From positions 1 to 31,370 of the IMG/VR virus record IMGVR_UViG_3300021964_012356: a DNA stretch of 31,370 nt. One strand, 5' to 3'. This DNA is from a virus. The position numbers were made by a program, and so were the translations under genes. Positions 21,903 to 29,340 of this stretch are shown one piece after another (the first letter of the stretch is position 1; every line of letters starts with the position of its first letter). A model generated the notes under the pieces. That model was given only the letters and a program-made list of their open reading frames with translations, made no database searches and was not told where the DNA came from.

Positions 21903-22346
21903 ATGTCAACGATAGAACAACTTCAAGCAAAAGGATTCGGAAGTCACGGTGGAAAACAATACACCGTTGACAGAGACATAACACCTTTAAAAAAACGTGT
22001 TCTTGTTTCTCACATGCATTTTGGAGAAACCAAAACAGAAGGTGGATTGATATTGCCCGACGACGACGGAAGTGCTTCTGGAATTCATCCAAGATGGGCC
22101 AAAGTATATGCTGTTGGCAAAGATCAAAAAGATGTCCATGTGGGTGAATGGATATTGGTATCACATGGCAGATGGTCCAGAGCCTTTAAAATAAAGAAAC
22201 AAGATCAAGAATTAGAAGTACGCATGGTGGACGAGAATGATATACTTCTTACTTCCGAGGAAGAACCTAAACAAAATAGAAAGCAGGCCGGGTACGTAAA
22301 CACAGGTGGACATCAACAAATGACATCACTACCGGGCAATGACTAG
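21903..22346 (+). CDS. GroES-like co-chaperonin (gp31 role)
   Basis: 147 residues from ATG 21903. A GroES barrel: ITPLKKRVLVSHMHFGETKT is the first strand and the start of the mobile loop, GGLILPDDDGSASG the loop that docks on GroEL, then AKVYAVGKDQKDVHVGEWILV and a C-terminal strand VRMVDENDILL as in GroES. It is longer than host GroES, with an N-terminal extension and a Gln/Gly-rich tail, like T4 gp31, which replaces GroES so that GroEL can fold the large capsid protein. Own promoter with the start point near the ATG; shares a message with the ParB-fold gene. Confidence 0.87.
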   Translation: MSTIEQLQAKGFGSHGGKQYTVDRDITPLKKRVLVSHMHFGETKTEGGLILPDDDGSASGIHPRWAKVYAVGKDQKDVHVGEWILVSHGRWSRAFKIKKQDQELEVRMVDENDILLTSEEEPKQNRKQAGYVNTGGHQQMTSLPGND

Positions 22347-22734
22347 GCTCAAAATAAAAAGAATCAAAGCACCCATAGATAAAATCTGCACAATGGCAGA
22401 TCTAGGCGTGGGCGTAGCCAGACCCCTCAACAAAGAAAAAAGAGCATGGATCAAAAAATTGGTCAATAACCCAGATATGATGAAACCTATAATATTGACA
22501 CCCATAAAAGATTCGGGCTACTACCTCATGACCGATGGATGGCACAGGTTACAAGCCGCCAAAAAGAAAAGGCAAAAAACAATCAACGCAATTACCTTAC
22601 CCGCTGACGCAGGCATCGCCTTGGCAAAAGCAAATAAAGTTCTCAGAGACATCGACAGAGAATATAATTTCCAATTGGAGGTCAGTGACATCATAGGTCA
22701 CTGGGCCATGATGAAAGGACTTTTTAATGATTGA
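22339..22734 (+). CDS. ParB/sulfiredoxin-fold protein
   Basis: 131 residues overlapping the co-chaperonin stop by 8 nt. The central motif MTDGWHRLQAAKKKRQ is the nucleotide-binding/active-site helix of ParB/Srx-type domains (DGxHRLxAA). The preceding PIILTPIKDSGYYLM strand pair and the helix NKEKRAWIKKLVNNPDMMKP fit the same fold. Such single-domain phage proteins bind CTP or ATP or act as nucleases in some cases; here no choice can be made. There is no helix-turn-helix, so it is unlikely to be a plasmid partition protein. Confidence 0.78.
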   Translation: MTRLKIKRIKAPIDKICTMADLGVGVARPLNKEKRAWIKKLVNNPDMMKPIILTPIKDSGYYLMTDGWHRLQAAKKKRQKTINAITLPADAGIALAKANKVLRDIDREYNFQLEVSDIIGHWAMMKGLFND

Positions 22735-22759
22735 TATTTGCAGAAAAGGATGTTACTAT
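22731..22759 (+). promoter_or_regulatory. Sigma70-type promoter before the clamp-loader gene
   Basis: TTGATA at 22731-22736, 17-nt spacer, TACTAT at 22754-22759, 6 nt to ATG 22766. Confidence 0.55.
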
Positions 22760-22765
22760 TAGGAT

Positions 22766-23695
22766 ATGAAAGAATTATGGGTAGAAAAATACAGACCAAA
22801 AAGCCTAAAAGAATATGTTGTTCGTGATGAAAATCAAAGACAGCAGATACAAGGATGGATAAAAGATGGTGCTGTGCCTCATCTATTATTTTCCGGTGCT
22901 CCAGGCACAGGAAAAACAACACTAGCAAAAGTTTTGTTCGAGGAATTGAAGGTTGACCCATACGACATCTTAGAGATAAACGCATCGAGAGAAAATTCTG
23001 TGGACACTGTGAGAGACAAGATTATAAATTTTGTACAGATAATGCCTTTTGGGGCATTCAAATATGTTTTATTGGACGAGGCGGATTATATTACGCCAAA
23101 TGGTCAAGCGGCACTGCGTGGTGTGATGGAGATGTATCATACATCTGCTAGGTTTGTGTTGACCTGTAACTATCCAAACAGGGTGATCCCGGCACTACAT
23201 TCTAGGTGTCAAGGATTCCATATCGAGACGTTAGACAAAAATGAATTTACAGCACGTGTGGCAGAGATACTGATTGCAGAAAAAGTAGACCCAGACATCG
23301 AGTTGATAGACACATACGTTAAGGCAACTTATCCTGACATGAGGAAGTGCATAAATTTGGTGCAGATGAATTCGCGTGATGGCAAATTACATGCTCCCGA
23401 TAAATCGGACAAAGGTCAAGCAGACTATAGATTAGACATGGTGGAATTATTTAAAGCAGGCAAAATATTAGAAGCAAGGAAACTTGTGTGTTCTCAGGCA
23501 AGACCAGAAGAAGTTGAAGAGATATTTAGGTGGTTGTATGATAATCTTGATCTTATATCAAAGGATGATGACGGTCAAGACAAAGCCATTCTCGCAATAA
23601 AACAAGGATTGGTAGATCATTCATTCGTTGCTGATCCAGAAATTAATCTTGCGGCAACAATGATAAAATTAGCAAGGATACACAATGGGCAGTAA
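22766..23695 (+). CDS. 44: Sliding-clamp loader ATPase (T4 gp44 / RFC small subunit type)
   Basis: 309 residues, AAA+ protein that with gp62 loads the gp45 clamp. WVEKYRPKSLKEYV at the N-terminus is the RFC box; Walker A GAPGTGKTT at residues 44-52; Walker B VLLDEADYI; sensor 1 in FVLTCNYPNRV; and the SRC motif with arginine finger in LHSRCQGF. The C-terminal collar helices follow. Length fits T4 gp44 (319 aa). Neither gp45 nor a clear gp62 is in the window; the 89-aa gene that follows sits where gp62 would be but does not resemble it. Confidence 0.93.
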   Translation: MKELWVEKYRPKSLKEYVVRDENQRQQIQGWIKDGAVPHLLFSGAPGTGKTTLAKVLFEELKVDPYDILEINASRENSVDTVRDKIINFVQIMPFGAFKYVLLDEADYITPNGQAALRGVMEMYHTSARFVLTCNYPNRVIPALHSRCQGFHIETLDKNEFTARVAEILIAEKVDPDIELIDTYVKATYPDMRKCINLVQMNSRDGKLHAPDKSDKGQADYRLDMVELFKAGKILEARKLVCSQARPEEVEEIFRWLYDNLDLISKDDDGQDKAILAIKQGLVDHSFVADPEINLAATMIKLARIHNGQ

Positions 23696-23954
23696 AAAAC
23701 AAAAGAAAAGATTCATGCTAGTATCTTACAGATTCAAACCCGGTAAGAAGTTTGATGAATTTGTTGAATTTACAAAAAAGAAAATAGGTACAGGAAAGAT
23801 GGCCGGTGCTATGGTAGTGCTAGACATGGTTCATCATGAAGTGCTTAAATGTGAACTACCAAATACGCAAGGAATAGACATACCTTATGAAAACATCTAT
23901 AAACATTACTACAAGTGGTATGGTGACGCCATGACCGCTTTTGAAAATTCCTAA
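23685..23954 (+). CDS. Small protein after the clamp loader, unknown
   Basis: 89 residues, start overlapping the gp44-like stop (ATGGGCAGTAA). It is basic at the N-terminus (GSKKQKKRFMLVSYRFKPGKK), has a central strand KMAGAMVVLDMVHHEVLKC and a C-terminal Tyr-rich helix (YENIYKHYYKWYGDAMTAF). In T4 this place is held by gp62; size and sequence do not support that name. Ends tail-to-tail with phoH, the two stop codons overlapping in CTAA. Confidence 0.72.
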   Translation: MGSKKQKKRFMLVSYRFKPGKKFDEFVEFTKKKIGTGKMAGAMVVLDMVHHEVLKCELPNTQGIDIPYENIYKHYYKWYGDAMTAFENS

Positions 23955-24664
23955 TCCCCGTAAATGTTCAAGACCTCGGTAACTGCCGGGTGCCTTTGAA
24001 TATCCGCTTTACCTAACTCCACAAACTTAATATATTCCGGATTGAAAAACCTTTCGTAGTGTCTACGGAAGTCTGTAAGACCATTATCAATCATTCTGTC
24101 GGATTGTCTCGTGTCACCAGTGATAACCATCTGTGATCCTCTGCCCAATCTTGTCATCAACATCTTCATTTGTGAGGGTGTTGAATTCTGCATTTCATCA
24201 CCTATTATGAAAGCGTCCTTGAATGTCCTTCCTCTCATGAAAGCCAAGGGTGCTATTTCAATAGTGTTACGTTTCATCATCTCGTCTAAAGTGTGTGGCA
24301 TAAAATGATTTTCCAAAACGTCCAGAATGGGCTTCATCCATGGCTCCATTTTGTTTTGGATATCACCGGGAAGAAAGCCTATTTCTTCATCAACACTAGA
24401 CGCAGGCCTAGTGATTACAATTTTATCTATCTCTCCGTTCTGCATTCGTTGGACTGCTCTTTCTGTCGCCAGCATGGTCTTTCCTGTGCCGGCAGGACCT
24501 GTTGCTACAATGATTTTGTTTTTGTAATCTAGCAAAATATCTAGGTAGTATTGTTGACCCACCGACCTGGCCGTGGGTCTGGCCGTATGACTTTTTTCCT
24601 GTAGATAGTTCATAAAGTTAATGATGTTTGATTGTTGTTTTTTACGTCTTTGTTTACGAGACAT
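23951..24664 (-). CDS. phoH: PhoH-like ATPase
   Basis: 237 residues. P-loop protein of the PhoH family: Walker A GPAGTGKTMLA (about residues 56-66), ITRPASSVDEEIGFLPGD, Walker B FIIGDEMQN, and GDTRQSD as the third motif. The N-terminus is very basic (SRKQRRKKQQ). PhoH is among the commonest genes in marine phages; its role, often linked to phosphate stress or RNA metabolism, is not settled. Read on the minus strand from a TAAATAC element 9 nt upstream of its ATG, against both neighbouring units. Confidence 0.93.
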   Translation of the reverse strand: MSRKQRRKKQQSNIINFMNYLQEKSHTARPTARSVGQQYYLDILLDYKNKIIVATGPAGTGKTMLATERAVQRMQNGEIDKIVITRPASSVDEEIGFLPGDIQNKMEPWMKPILDVLENHFMPHTLDEMMKRNTIEIAPLAFMRGRTFKDAFIIGDEMQNSTPSQMKMLMTRLGRGSQMVITGDTRQSDRMIDNGLTDFRRHYERFFNPEYIKFVELGKADIQRHPAVTEVLNIYGD

Positions 24665-24673
24665 GTGTAAAAG

Positions 24674-24679
24674 TATTTA
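24674..24679 (-). promoter_or_regulatory. Late-type promoter element before phoH
   Basis: AGTAAATACTT on the minus strand, 9 nt upstream of ATG 24664. No -35 box seen. Confidence 0.45.
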
Positions 24680-24684
24680 CTGAT

Positions 24685-24713
24685 TTACCAACAAAGATAT
24701 GTGTGCATATAAC
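24685..24713 (+). promoter_or_regulatory. Possible weak sigma70-type promoter
   Basis: TTACCA at 24685-24690, 17 nt, TATAAC at 24708-24713, 11 nt to ATG 24725. Weaker than the others; listed because it is divergent to the phoH promoter. Confidence 0.35.
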
Positions 24714-24724
24714 GTGATACAGAT

Positions 24725-25219
24725 ATGCGAGGTAAATATGATACAATGCATGACGTATTAGACATAATCAAAAACACGCAAAATTTGTACGCATTGACTC
24801 CGAGTCTGGATGCCCTAAAGGATTTCGAACGGGTAATAGACGAGTTAGATGTATATGTTTACAAAAACTGGGAGGATGGGGAATTGTTGACGGGTCCTAT
24901 CGACTCCAGACATTTTGTCACCTGCAGTTTTATGTGGCCAGCAGAGAGCATGCCTGATCCCTCCGGCGGTAAGAGGCTTTTAGACAAAGGTTGCAAAGTT
25001 ACATATAAGAAAGACACATTGTTCAAACCGAGAGAAATCAAAACGCCAGACGATTACAGGCCGGGAACCACAAAAGGAAAGATCGACGGCCATGACATAT
25101 GGGTGGTAGAAATCAGAATGCCCAAGAGTCTTATTTCAAATTTCAAGTCGGGTGTTGATCTAAAGTCAGACCAAAAAAACTTTGAACCTGCCAGCGAGGA
25201 ATTAGATGATCAAGATTAA
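24725..25219 (+). CDS. Conserved phage protein, unknown (164 aa)
   Basis: 164 residues. N-terminal helix DVLDIIKNTQNLYALTPSLD, then LDVYVYKNWEDGELLTGP, a SRHFVTCSFMWPAESMPDP strand pair and a GHDIWVVEIRMPKSLI end. The (YKNWEDGEL), (MPDP) and (RPGTTKGKIDG) segments are ones I recall from T4-like phage proteins without an assigned role. No membrane segment or catalytic motif. The next gene starts inside its last codons, so the two are coupled. Confidence 0.77.
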   Translation: MRGKYDTMHDVLDIIKNTQNLYALTPSLDALKDFERVIDELDVYVYKNWEDGELLTGPIDSRHFVTCSFMWPAESMPDPSGGKRLLDKGCKVTYKKDTLFKPREIKTPDDYRPGTTKGKIDGHDIWVVEIRMPKSLISNFKSGVDLKSDQKNFEPASEELDDQD

Positions 25220-25946
25220 TGAAGGCCTCAGAGCGGGAGACCTTGAAGGAACAGTTGAAAAAAGGTTCAGCGTAGACCAATTTAAATCAAAGATGGGCAA
25301 GGACGACGACGTCTTAGTATTGTCTTTTGTTGTAAACAATCCAGAAGCGGCGAAAGACTTTGAAAAATTTTGTGAAAAAGACACCAAAGTTCTAGATGCA
25401 GATAGCACTCCCGGAACACTGGAAGATGGCAAATACAGAGTGTTTGTTGAGTTTCCCAGGCAGGAGGGAATAGATAGGCACATATTTGATTTCCTAAATG
25501 ATATAAAAAAACTTACAAACATCGACACATTGGAATTCACCTATCATAAGAAAACTATGCCTTTTGAGGCCAACAGTGAAAACCTAGCCAATGTTTTGCC
25601 GTTGACTCCGATAGCCTATAGGAAAAAAATCAACTCGTTGAAATTGGGAGAAATTCACAGTTTTTTCGACAAGTTCCAACTTTTAGAATTTAAACTAGAC
25701 AACAATATAATAACTGTTAAAAAAAGTGGACAGAAAGAATCCTTAAATTTCCAACTTCACGCATACGGCAATACACAGATGATAATGAAAGAGACAAAAG
25801 CATTTTTAATAGACGACAAGTCAATGGCGGAGTGTATGCATCTCACTAAATTTTTTGGTCCATATCATATAACCAAGACCATGGAAAATCAGTTCATTTT
25901 CACCAAGGATGGAAACTCCGCGGTGATAAGTAAGTACAAATGGTAA
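25206..25946 (+). CDS. Phage protein of unknown function (246 aa)
   Basis: 246 residues, overlapping the previous gene by 14 nt. Soluble, mixed alpha/beta, Lys/Asp-rich: LVLSFVVNNPEAAKDFEKFC, YRVFVEFPRQEGIDRHIFDFL, a middle PLTPIAYRKKINSL, and C-terminal strands ending NSAVISKYKW. It looks like two small alpha/beta domains joined by a linker. No family recognised; coupling to the 164-aa gene and to the endolysin gives no clear functional hint. Confidence 0.73.
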   Translation: MIKINEGLRAGDLEGTVEKRFSVDQFKSKMGKDDDVLVLSFVVNNPEAAKDFEKFCEKDTKVLDADSTPGTLEDGKYRVFVEFPRQEGIDRHIFDFLNDIKKLTNIDTLEFTYHKKTMPFEANSENLANVLPLTPIAYRKKINSLKLGEIHSFFDKFQLLEFKLDNNIITVKKSGQKESLNFQLHAYGNTQMIMKETKAFLIDDKSMAECMHLTKFFGPYHITKTMENQFIFTKDGNSAVISKYKW

Positions 25947-26404
25947 GACTAAGTCAAAATTTTACTCTGCAGGAATTCACCAAAAGTCAAACTGCCCTTA
26001 GACTAGGCATAGACAACACCCCGGGCCCGGAACATCTATCAAATGCAACAGAACTGTTTAGAAACGTTGTTCAAAAAGTCAGAAACAAATTTGGAGTAAC
26101 AGTAATCAATTCAGGATACAGAGGTCCGAAACTTAACGAAGCAATAGGTGGAGCATCTTCATCACAACATTGCAAAGGCGAGGCAGTGGACATAGAATGT
26201 CCTGGCACACCGAACTATGATGTTGCCAAGTTCATCGAAGACGAACTGGATTACGATCAATTGATATTAGAATTTTATACCCCCGGAATACCCGACAGCG
26301 GCTGGGTACATGTAAGTTATAAATCAGAAGGCAACAGAAAACAAAGCCTCACTGCTATGAAAGAAAACGGCAAGACAGTATACAAACCTGGACTTATTGC
26401 CTAA
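25940..26404 (+). CDS. Peptidase M15-type endolysin
   Basis: 154 residues, single catalytic domain. The M15 (D-Ala-D-Ala carboxypeptidase / L-Ala-D-Glu endopeptidase) zinc site is visible: His77 and Asp84 in SSSQHCKGEAVDIEC and His124 in SGWVHVSY, with the substrate-binding SGYRGPKLNEAIGG before it. N-terminal NFTLQEFTKS matches the usual start. It would cut peptidoglycan stem peptides at lysis. No signal peptide, so a holin is needed to release it; holin-like genes lie 2.4 kb downstream. Start overlaps the upstream stop (ATGGTAA); its 3' end overlaps the convergent gene by 11 nt. Confidence 0.88.
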   Translation: MVRLSQNFTLQEFTKSQTALRLGIDNTPGPEHLSNATELFRNVVQKVRNKFGVTVINSGYRGPKLNEAIGGASSSQHCKGEAVDIECPGTPNYDVAKFIEDELDYDQLILEFYTPGIPDSGWVHVSYKSEGNRKQSLTAMKENGKTVYKPGLIA

Positions 26405-27266
26405 CCCTGCCATCCCAGATTCTAGAAAAGCACAATCGATTTGAAGGACCTCCCCTGCTGTAGTCTTGAAAAATGTTCTTACGGTCTATTCCAAAAATCA
26501 CACAGTTGGAAGCATCCACATTAAGTTTTTTACAGGCATCCAATTGTCTGCCACGATATTTCTTCACCACATAGTCGTTGTCAAAATTTTCGATAAAGTG
26601 TTGTCCTATGCTAATTCCTATTTTGTTTACATAATCATTTTCATTATAGGCAACGAGACTGTCATCTTTGAAATTCTGCATCAAACGTATTCCGATTCTG
26701 TAGTGTTCAACAGGAAAAACCTTTGACAACGAAGTGGTTATGGTGTCTATACATTTGTACTGCAGGTTGATATTTTCCAAATCTGAGATATTGAAGTAGG
26801 CCATGTCCAACAACACAGGCACATCATTTTCCTCACATTGAGATAATATCTTGTAAAAATTTGTTGGTAGTTCTCCTGTGTCAGCAAATGGCAGGCTAGT
26901 CACAAAAATATCACCCGGCTTGATATCTTCTTCTTCAACCCATTTGAAATTTTTTTGGTATTTTACTTTGGCCATTATTTGATGGTAAAAATATTCGCCC
27001 TTGTAAAGCCTCAGTCTGTGTGCGTTAAACCTATGGTAAAATTTATCAAAAGTTTCTGTTGTGCCATTACTGTATTCAATATGACAGAAATTTTCTATGC
27101 CCTTGATGTGTTTGTTCCTAGAGAACCATTGTGCGTAATTACTGGCAAATAGTTTAGTATCTATTATAGTTCTAGGGGCTGTTTCTACATGGTCTACAAA
27201 TTCTTTATCATGAATACTCCATGCTCCCCCGTATATTTTGTTTTTAAGATGAGGTAAAGTTTTCAT
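26394..27266 (-). CDS. Short PLP-dependent aminotransferase-like protein
   Basis: 290 residues, against about 350-400 for fold-type I aminotransferases. The large-domain core is recognisable: DIFVTSLPFADTGELP (where the family has the N/P loop), then VPVLLDMAYFNI with Asp154 and Tyr157, which normally hold the pyridine ring and phenol oxygen of PLP, and TTSLSKVFPVEHYRIGIRL with the Schiff-base Lys182 and phosphate-binding Arg190. The Asp to Lys spacing of 28 is normal. The N-terminal cofactor-binding Gly/Ser loop is not clear and the C-terminal small domain is shortened. It interrupts the lysis region on the opposite strand. Family by motifs; substrate unknown. Confidence 0.75.
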   Translation of the reverse strand: MKTLPHLKNKIYGGAWSIHDKEFVDHVETAPRTIIDTKLFASNYAQWFSRNKHIKGIENFCHIEYSNGTTETFDKFYHRFNAHRLRLYKGEYFYHQIMAKVKYQKNFKWVEEEDIKPGDIFVTSLPFADTGELPTNFYKILSQCEENDVPVLLDMAYFNISDLENINLQYKCIDTITTSLSKVFPVEHYRIGIRLMQNFKDDSLVAYNENDYVNKIGISIGQHFIENFDNDYVVKKYRGRQLDACKKLNVDASNCVIFGIDRKNIFQDYSRGGPSNRLCFSRIWDGRVRQ

Positions 27267-27272
27267 TGTAAA

Positions 27273-27280
27273 TATTTATA
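27273..27280 (-). promoter_or_regulatory. Late promoter, exact T4-type core, minus strand
   Basis: TATAAATA on the minus strand, 6 nt upstream of ATG 27266. Divergent partner of the element at 27297. Confidence 0.6.
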
Positions 27281-27296
27281 GACCCCTTTCGACACA

Positions 27297-27302
27297 TAAA
27301 TA
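27297..27302 (+). promoter_or_regulatory. Late-type promoter element before the spanin genes
   Basis: CATAAATATTTTAT, with 6 nt between TAAATA and ATG 27309. Same geometry as the divergent minus-strand element 16 nt away. Confidence 0.5.
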
Positions 27303-27308
27303 TTTTAT

Positions 27309-27785
27309 ATGTTTTCATCTATAAAAATAATATTTGCTGTTCTGCTAATGGCAGGCATTTCCGGAGCGGGATTGTACGTGATGAAACTGAGATCAGACAA
27401 CGCTATCCTAAAAGCAAATCAAATAAAATTGGAACAGAGTGTTGAATCACAGAAGAAAGTATTGGAACAACAAAAGAAAGATTTCCAAGACATATTGAGT
27501 GCCAACAAAGAATTGAATGGACTAATAAACAATCTCAAAAAAGATTTGGATGACTTGGACAAAAGATTCACAAAGAAGAATAGAGACATTGGCAAACTGG
27601 CAATTGAAAGAACAGGAGCCATCGAAAGAATCATCAACAAAGCCACAGACAAAGCGGCAAGATGTATAGAAATTGCCTCAGGTGCTCCTCTCACGGAACA
27701 AGAAATTAAAGCCACATTGAAGAGCGAAATCAACACAGAATGTCCATCAATAGCAAACCCCAACTATGTACCACACAATGAATAA
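27309..27785 (+). CDS. Inner-membrane spanin (Rz-like)
   Basis: 158 residues. One N-terminal membrane anchor (about residues 6-25, IIFAVLLMAGISGAGLYVM) then a long coiled coil (about 28-100; QKKVLEQQKKDFQDIL, NNLKKDLDDLDKRFTKK) and a C-terminal globular part with two Cys (AARCIEIASGAPLTEQEIK, TECPSI). This is the layout of lambda Rz-type i-spanins, which span the periplasm and fuse the membranes in the last step of Gram-negative lysis. The o-spanin gene starts 8 nt before its stop, a classical embedded/overlapping arrangement. Driven by a late-type promoter. Confidence 0.83.
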   Translation: MFSSIKIIFAVLLMAGISGAGLYVMKLRSDNAILKANQIKLEQSVESQKKVLEQQKKDFQDILSANKELNGLINNLKKDLDDLDKRFTKKNRDIGKLAIERTGAIERIINKATDKAARCIEIASGAPLTEQEIKATLKSEINTECPSIANPNYVPHNE

Positions 27786-28149
27786 ATTTTTTATCATAAT
27801 ACTATCTGCATTACTGCTCACAGGGTGTTCTGTAGGTGAAAAACGTTTGAAGGTGTTCACATTGGAAGAGCCTAGAGCCAAGCTCAATATCGACGCTCCA
27901 ACTCCACTGACTATGGAGCAGATACGTTGGATCATAATCACTTCTGAAAACGCCCAAGAAGTGTTCGCCAAACTGGAAGCGGAAGGCATAGACCCTGTGC
28001 TGTTTGGTTTGACGGACAAAGACTACCAAGTGATAGCGAGAAACTTTGCTCAGATCAGGGCGAAACTTGTAGAGTCTAATAAAATTTTAGAAAAGTACAA
28101 AGAATATTACGAAGCACCGGACAATAAAGAATCTACCCCCAAAGAATAA
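27778..28149 (+). CDS. Outer-membrane lipoprotein spanin (Rz1-like)
   Basis: 123 residues from ATG 27778 (GTA/ATG codons before it lie in the Rz-like end). Signal peptide with lipobox: NKFFIIILSALLLTGC, so Cys17 would be lipidated and the protein held in the outer membrane. The mature part is mostly helical, with a Pro-rich start (LEEPRAKLNIDAPTPLTMEQ) and a coiled-coil end ILEKYKEYYEA. Longer than lambda Rz1 but of the right type as partner of the upstream i-spanin. Together they predict a host with an outer membrane. Confidence 0.8.
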   Translation: MNKFFIIILSALLLTGCSVGEKRLKVFTLEEPRAKLNIDAPTPLTMEQIRWIIITSENAQEVFAKLEAEGIDPVLFGLTDKDYQVIARNFAQIRAKLVESNKILEKYKEYYEAPDNKESTPKE

Positions 28150-28161
28150 CATAAGATTTGG

Positions 28162-28167
28162 TAAATA
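28162..28167 (+). promoter_or_regulatory. Late-type promoter element before the DUF1353 gene
   Basis: GGTAAATACC, 24 nt upstream of ATG 28192; leaves a leader long enough to include the AAAGGAG ribosome binding site at 28181-28187. Confidence 0.5.
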
Positions 28168-28191
28168 CCATTAAATTACTAAAGGAGTATT

Positions 28192-28776
28192 ATGGAATTT
28201 ATTATCGCACTTGCTGTAAAATTTTGGCAATGGAGTATTTTGATTGCAGTTGTTATTGTTGCCGCTTTCATCAACAAAATAGATAAAAAAGCAAAGACAA
28301 AACTTACCTTCTCATACGATCAACTTCCTGATCTAAAACCGTTAAGAATACCAACCAAGGACAAAGGATTCTGGGGAGCAATAGTCATGTGGTTGCTTTC
28401 GACAAGAAATTGGGAGATAACAAAAGATTGGCACTATAAATTAAACGGTGTCGACTATGTGATACCAGCAGGTTTTACATTCGACGGTGCTAGTATTCCG
28501 AAATTTCTGAGAACATTTTTTTCACCAGTGGGTGTTTTACTTGTGGGTGGTCTGGTTCATGATTACATGTACAAGTACACAGCCTGCAAACCTGTGAACA
28601 AAAAAGAGGCACTGTTGCTTGTTAATCAAAAAAGAGCAGATGAGATATTCAGAGATATCAACATTAACGTGAATGGCTTCTACGTAATGAACTATCTCGC
28701 CTATTACTCTTTAAGATTAGGCGGCTTTGTGGCTTGGAATGGTCATAGAAAAAGAAACGAAAAGATAAAGGATTAA
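28192..28776 (+). CDS. DUF1353 family protein with N-terminal membrane anchor
   Basis: 194 residues with an AAAGGAG site 4 nt before the ATG. An N-terminal membrane helix (about residues 8-28) precedes a DUF1353 domain, recognised by YVIPAGFTFDGASIPKFL, GLVHDYMYKYTACKPVNKKEA, RADEIFRDI and a final aromatic stretch YYSLRLGGFVAWNGH. The HD in LVHDYMY and the AD in RADEIF are conserved in the family and could form a metal site. DUF1353 occurs in many phages, often near lysis or tail genes; no function is proven. Here it is between spanins and holin-like genes, and the membrane anchor fits a role at the envelope. Confidence 0.87.
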   Translation: MEFIIALAVKFWQWSILIAVVIVAAFINKIDKKAKTKLTFSYDQLPDLKPLRIPTKDKGFWGAIVMWLLSTRNWEITKDWHYKLNGVDYVIPAGFTFDGASIPKFLRTFFSPVGVLLVGGLVHDYMYKYTACKPVNKKEALLLVNQKRADEIFRDININVNGFYVMNYLAYYSLRLGGFVAWNGHRKRNEKIKD

Positions 28777-28980
28777 ATGATAAAAAATTTTAAAGATATT
28801 GTAATATTATTAATAACAACTGGTGTATTAGTGTTACTTGGAATTATTATTCTTGGTGATTATTATGTTGCTTTACAAGAAAATAGACCAGTAGATGAAA
28901 GCATAATAACACTTATGAAAATGTCAGTCACAGGACTTATCGGTGTTATTGGTGGTTACATTGGTGGAAGTAGAAATTAA
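28777..28980 (+). CDS. Small two-helix membrane protein, holin-like
   Basis: 67 residues, directly after the DUF1353 stop. Two membrane segments (about residues 8-27, IVILLITTGVLVLLGIIILG, and about 48-65, KMSVTGLIGVIGGYIGG) with a short acidic loop between and a basic end. Size, topology and place in the lysis region fit a class II holin or a holin partner. Another two-helix protein follows, so holin and antiholin roles cannot be divided. Confidence 0.75.
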   Translation: MIKNFKDIVILLITTGVLVLLGIIILGDYYVALQENRPVDESIITLMKMSVTGLIGVIGGYIGGSRN

Positions 28981-28992
28981 AGGAGTCAAATA

Positions 28993-29331
28993 ATGTCAGA
29001 ATTAAAAGAAGACAAATTGGTTGTGCCACACAGTCAAGACACTGCCAAAAAGAAAGTGTCTGTTGAATTGGAAGTGGACACATCTGTAAAAGACTTAGGT
29101 CCTAATCCTTTTGCTTGGATCATTCATTTGGCAAGAGCAGTTGATGCCTGGAGAATATTTCCAAGAGTATTCATTACAACCTATATCTATTTGCTGTACA
29201 AAGTGGTAGTTTGGTATATGGAATTACCAAATCCTACTATGGAGCAATCAGGTTTGGTCAGTATAGTGGTAGGTGCTGGTGCGGCTTGGTTTGGTTTGTA
29301 CACAGGATCAAGAGCAAAGTCTAGCAAATAA
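28993..29331 (+). CDS. Holin-like membrane protein
   Basis: 112 residues with an AAAGGAG site at about 28979-28985. A 45-residue charged cytoplasmic N-terminus (SELKEDKLVVPHSQDTAKK) is followed by two membrane segments (about 55-75, RVFITTYIYLLYKVVVWYM, and about 84-104, GLVSIVVGAGAAWFGLYTG). The second segment, with a (GAGAAWFGLY) core, is of a kind I recall from proteins annotated as phage holins in marine myoviruses. Likely the pore-forming holin for the M15 endolysin, with the 67-aa gene as partner. Confidence 0.77.
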   Translation: MSELKEDKLVVPHSQDTAKKKVSVELEVDTSVKDLGPNPFAWIIHLARAVDAWRIFPRVFITTYIYLLYKVVVWYMELPNPTMEQSGLVSIVVGAGAAWFGLYTGSRAKSSK

Positions 29332-29340
29332 TACCAATAG

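Noticed and set aside
23685-23954. Clamp-loader small subunit gp62
   Set aside because: Right position after the gp44-like gene, but the 89-aa sequence shows no likeness to gp62 that I can see.
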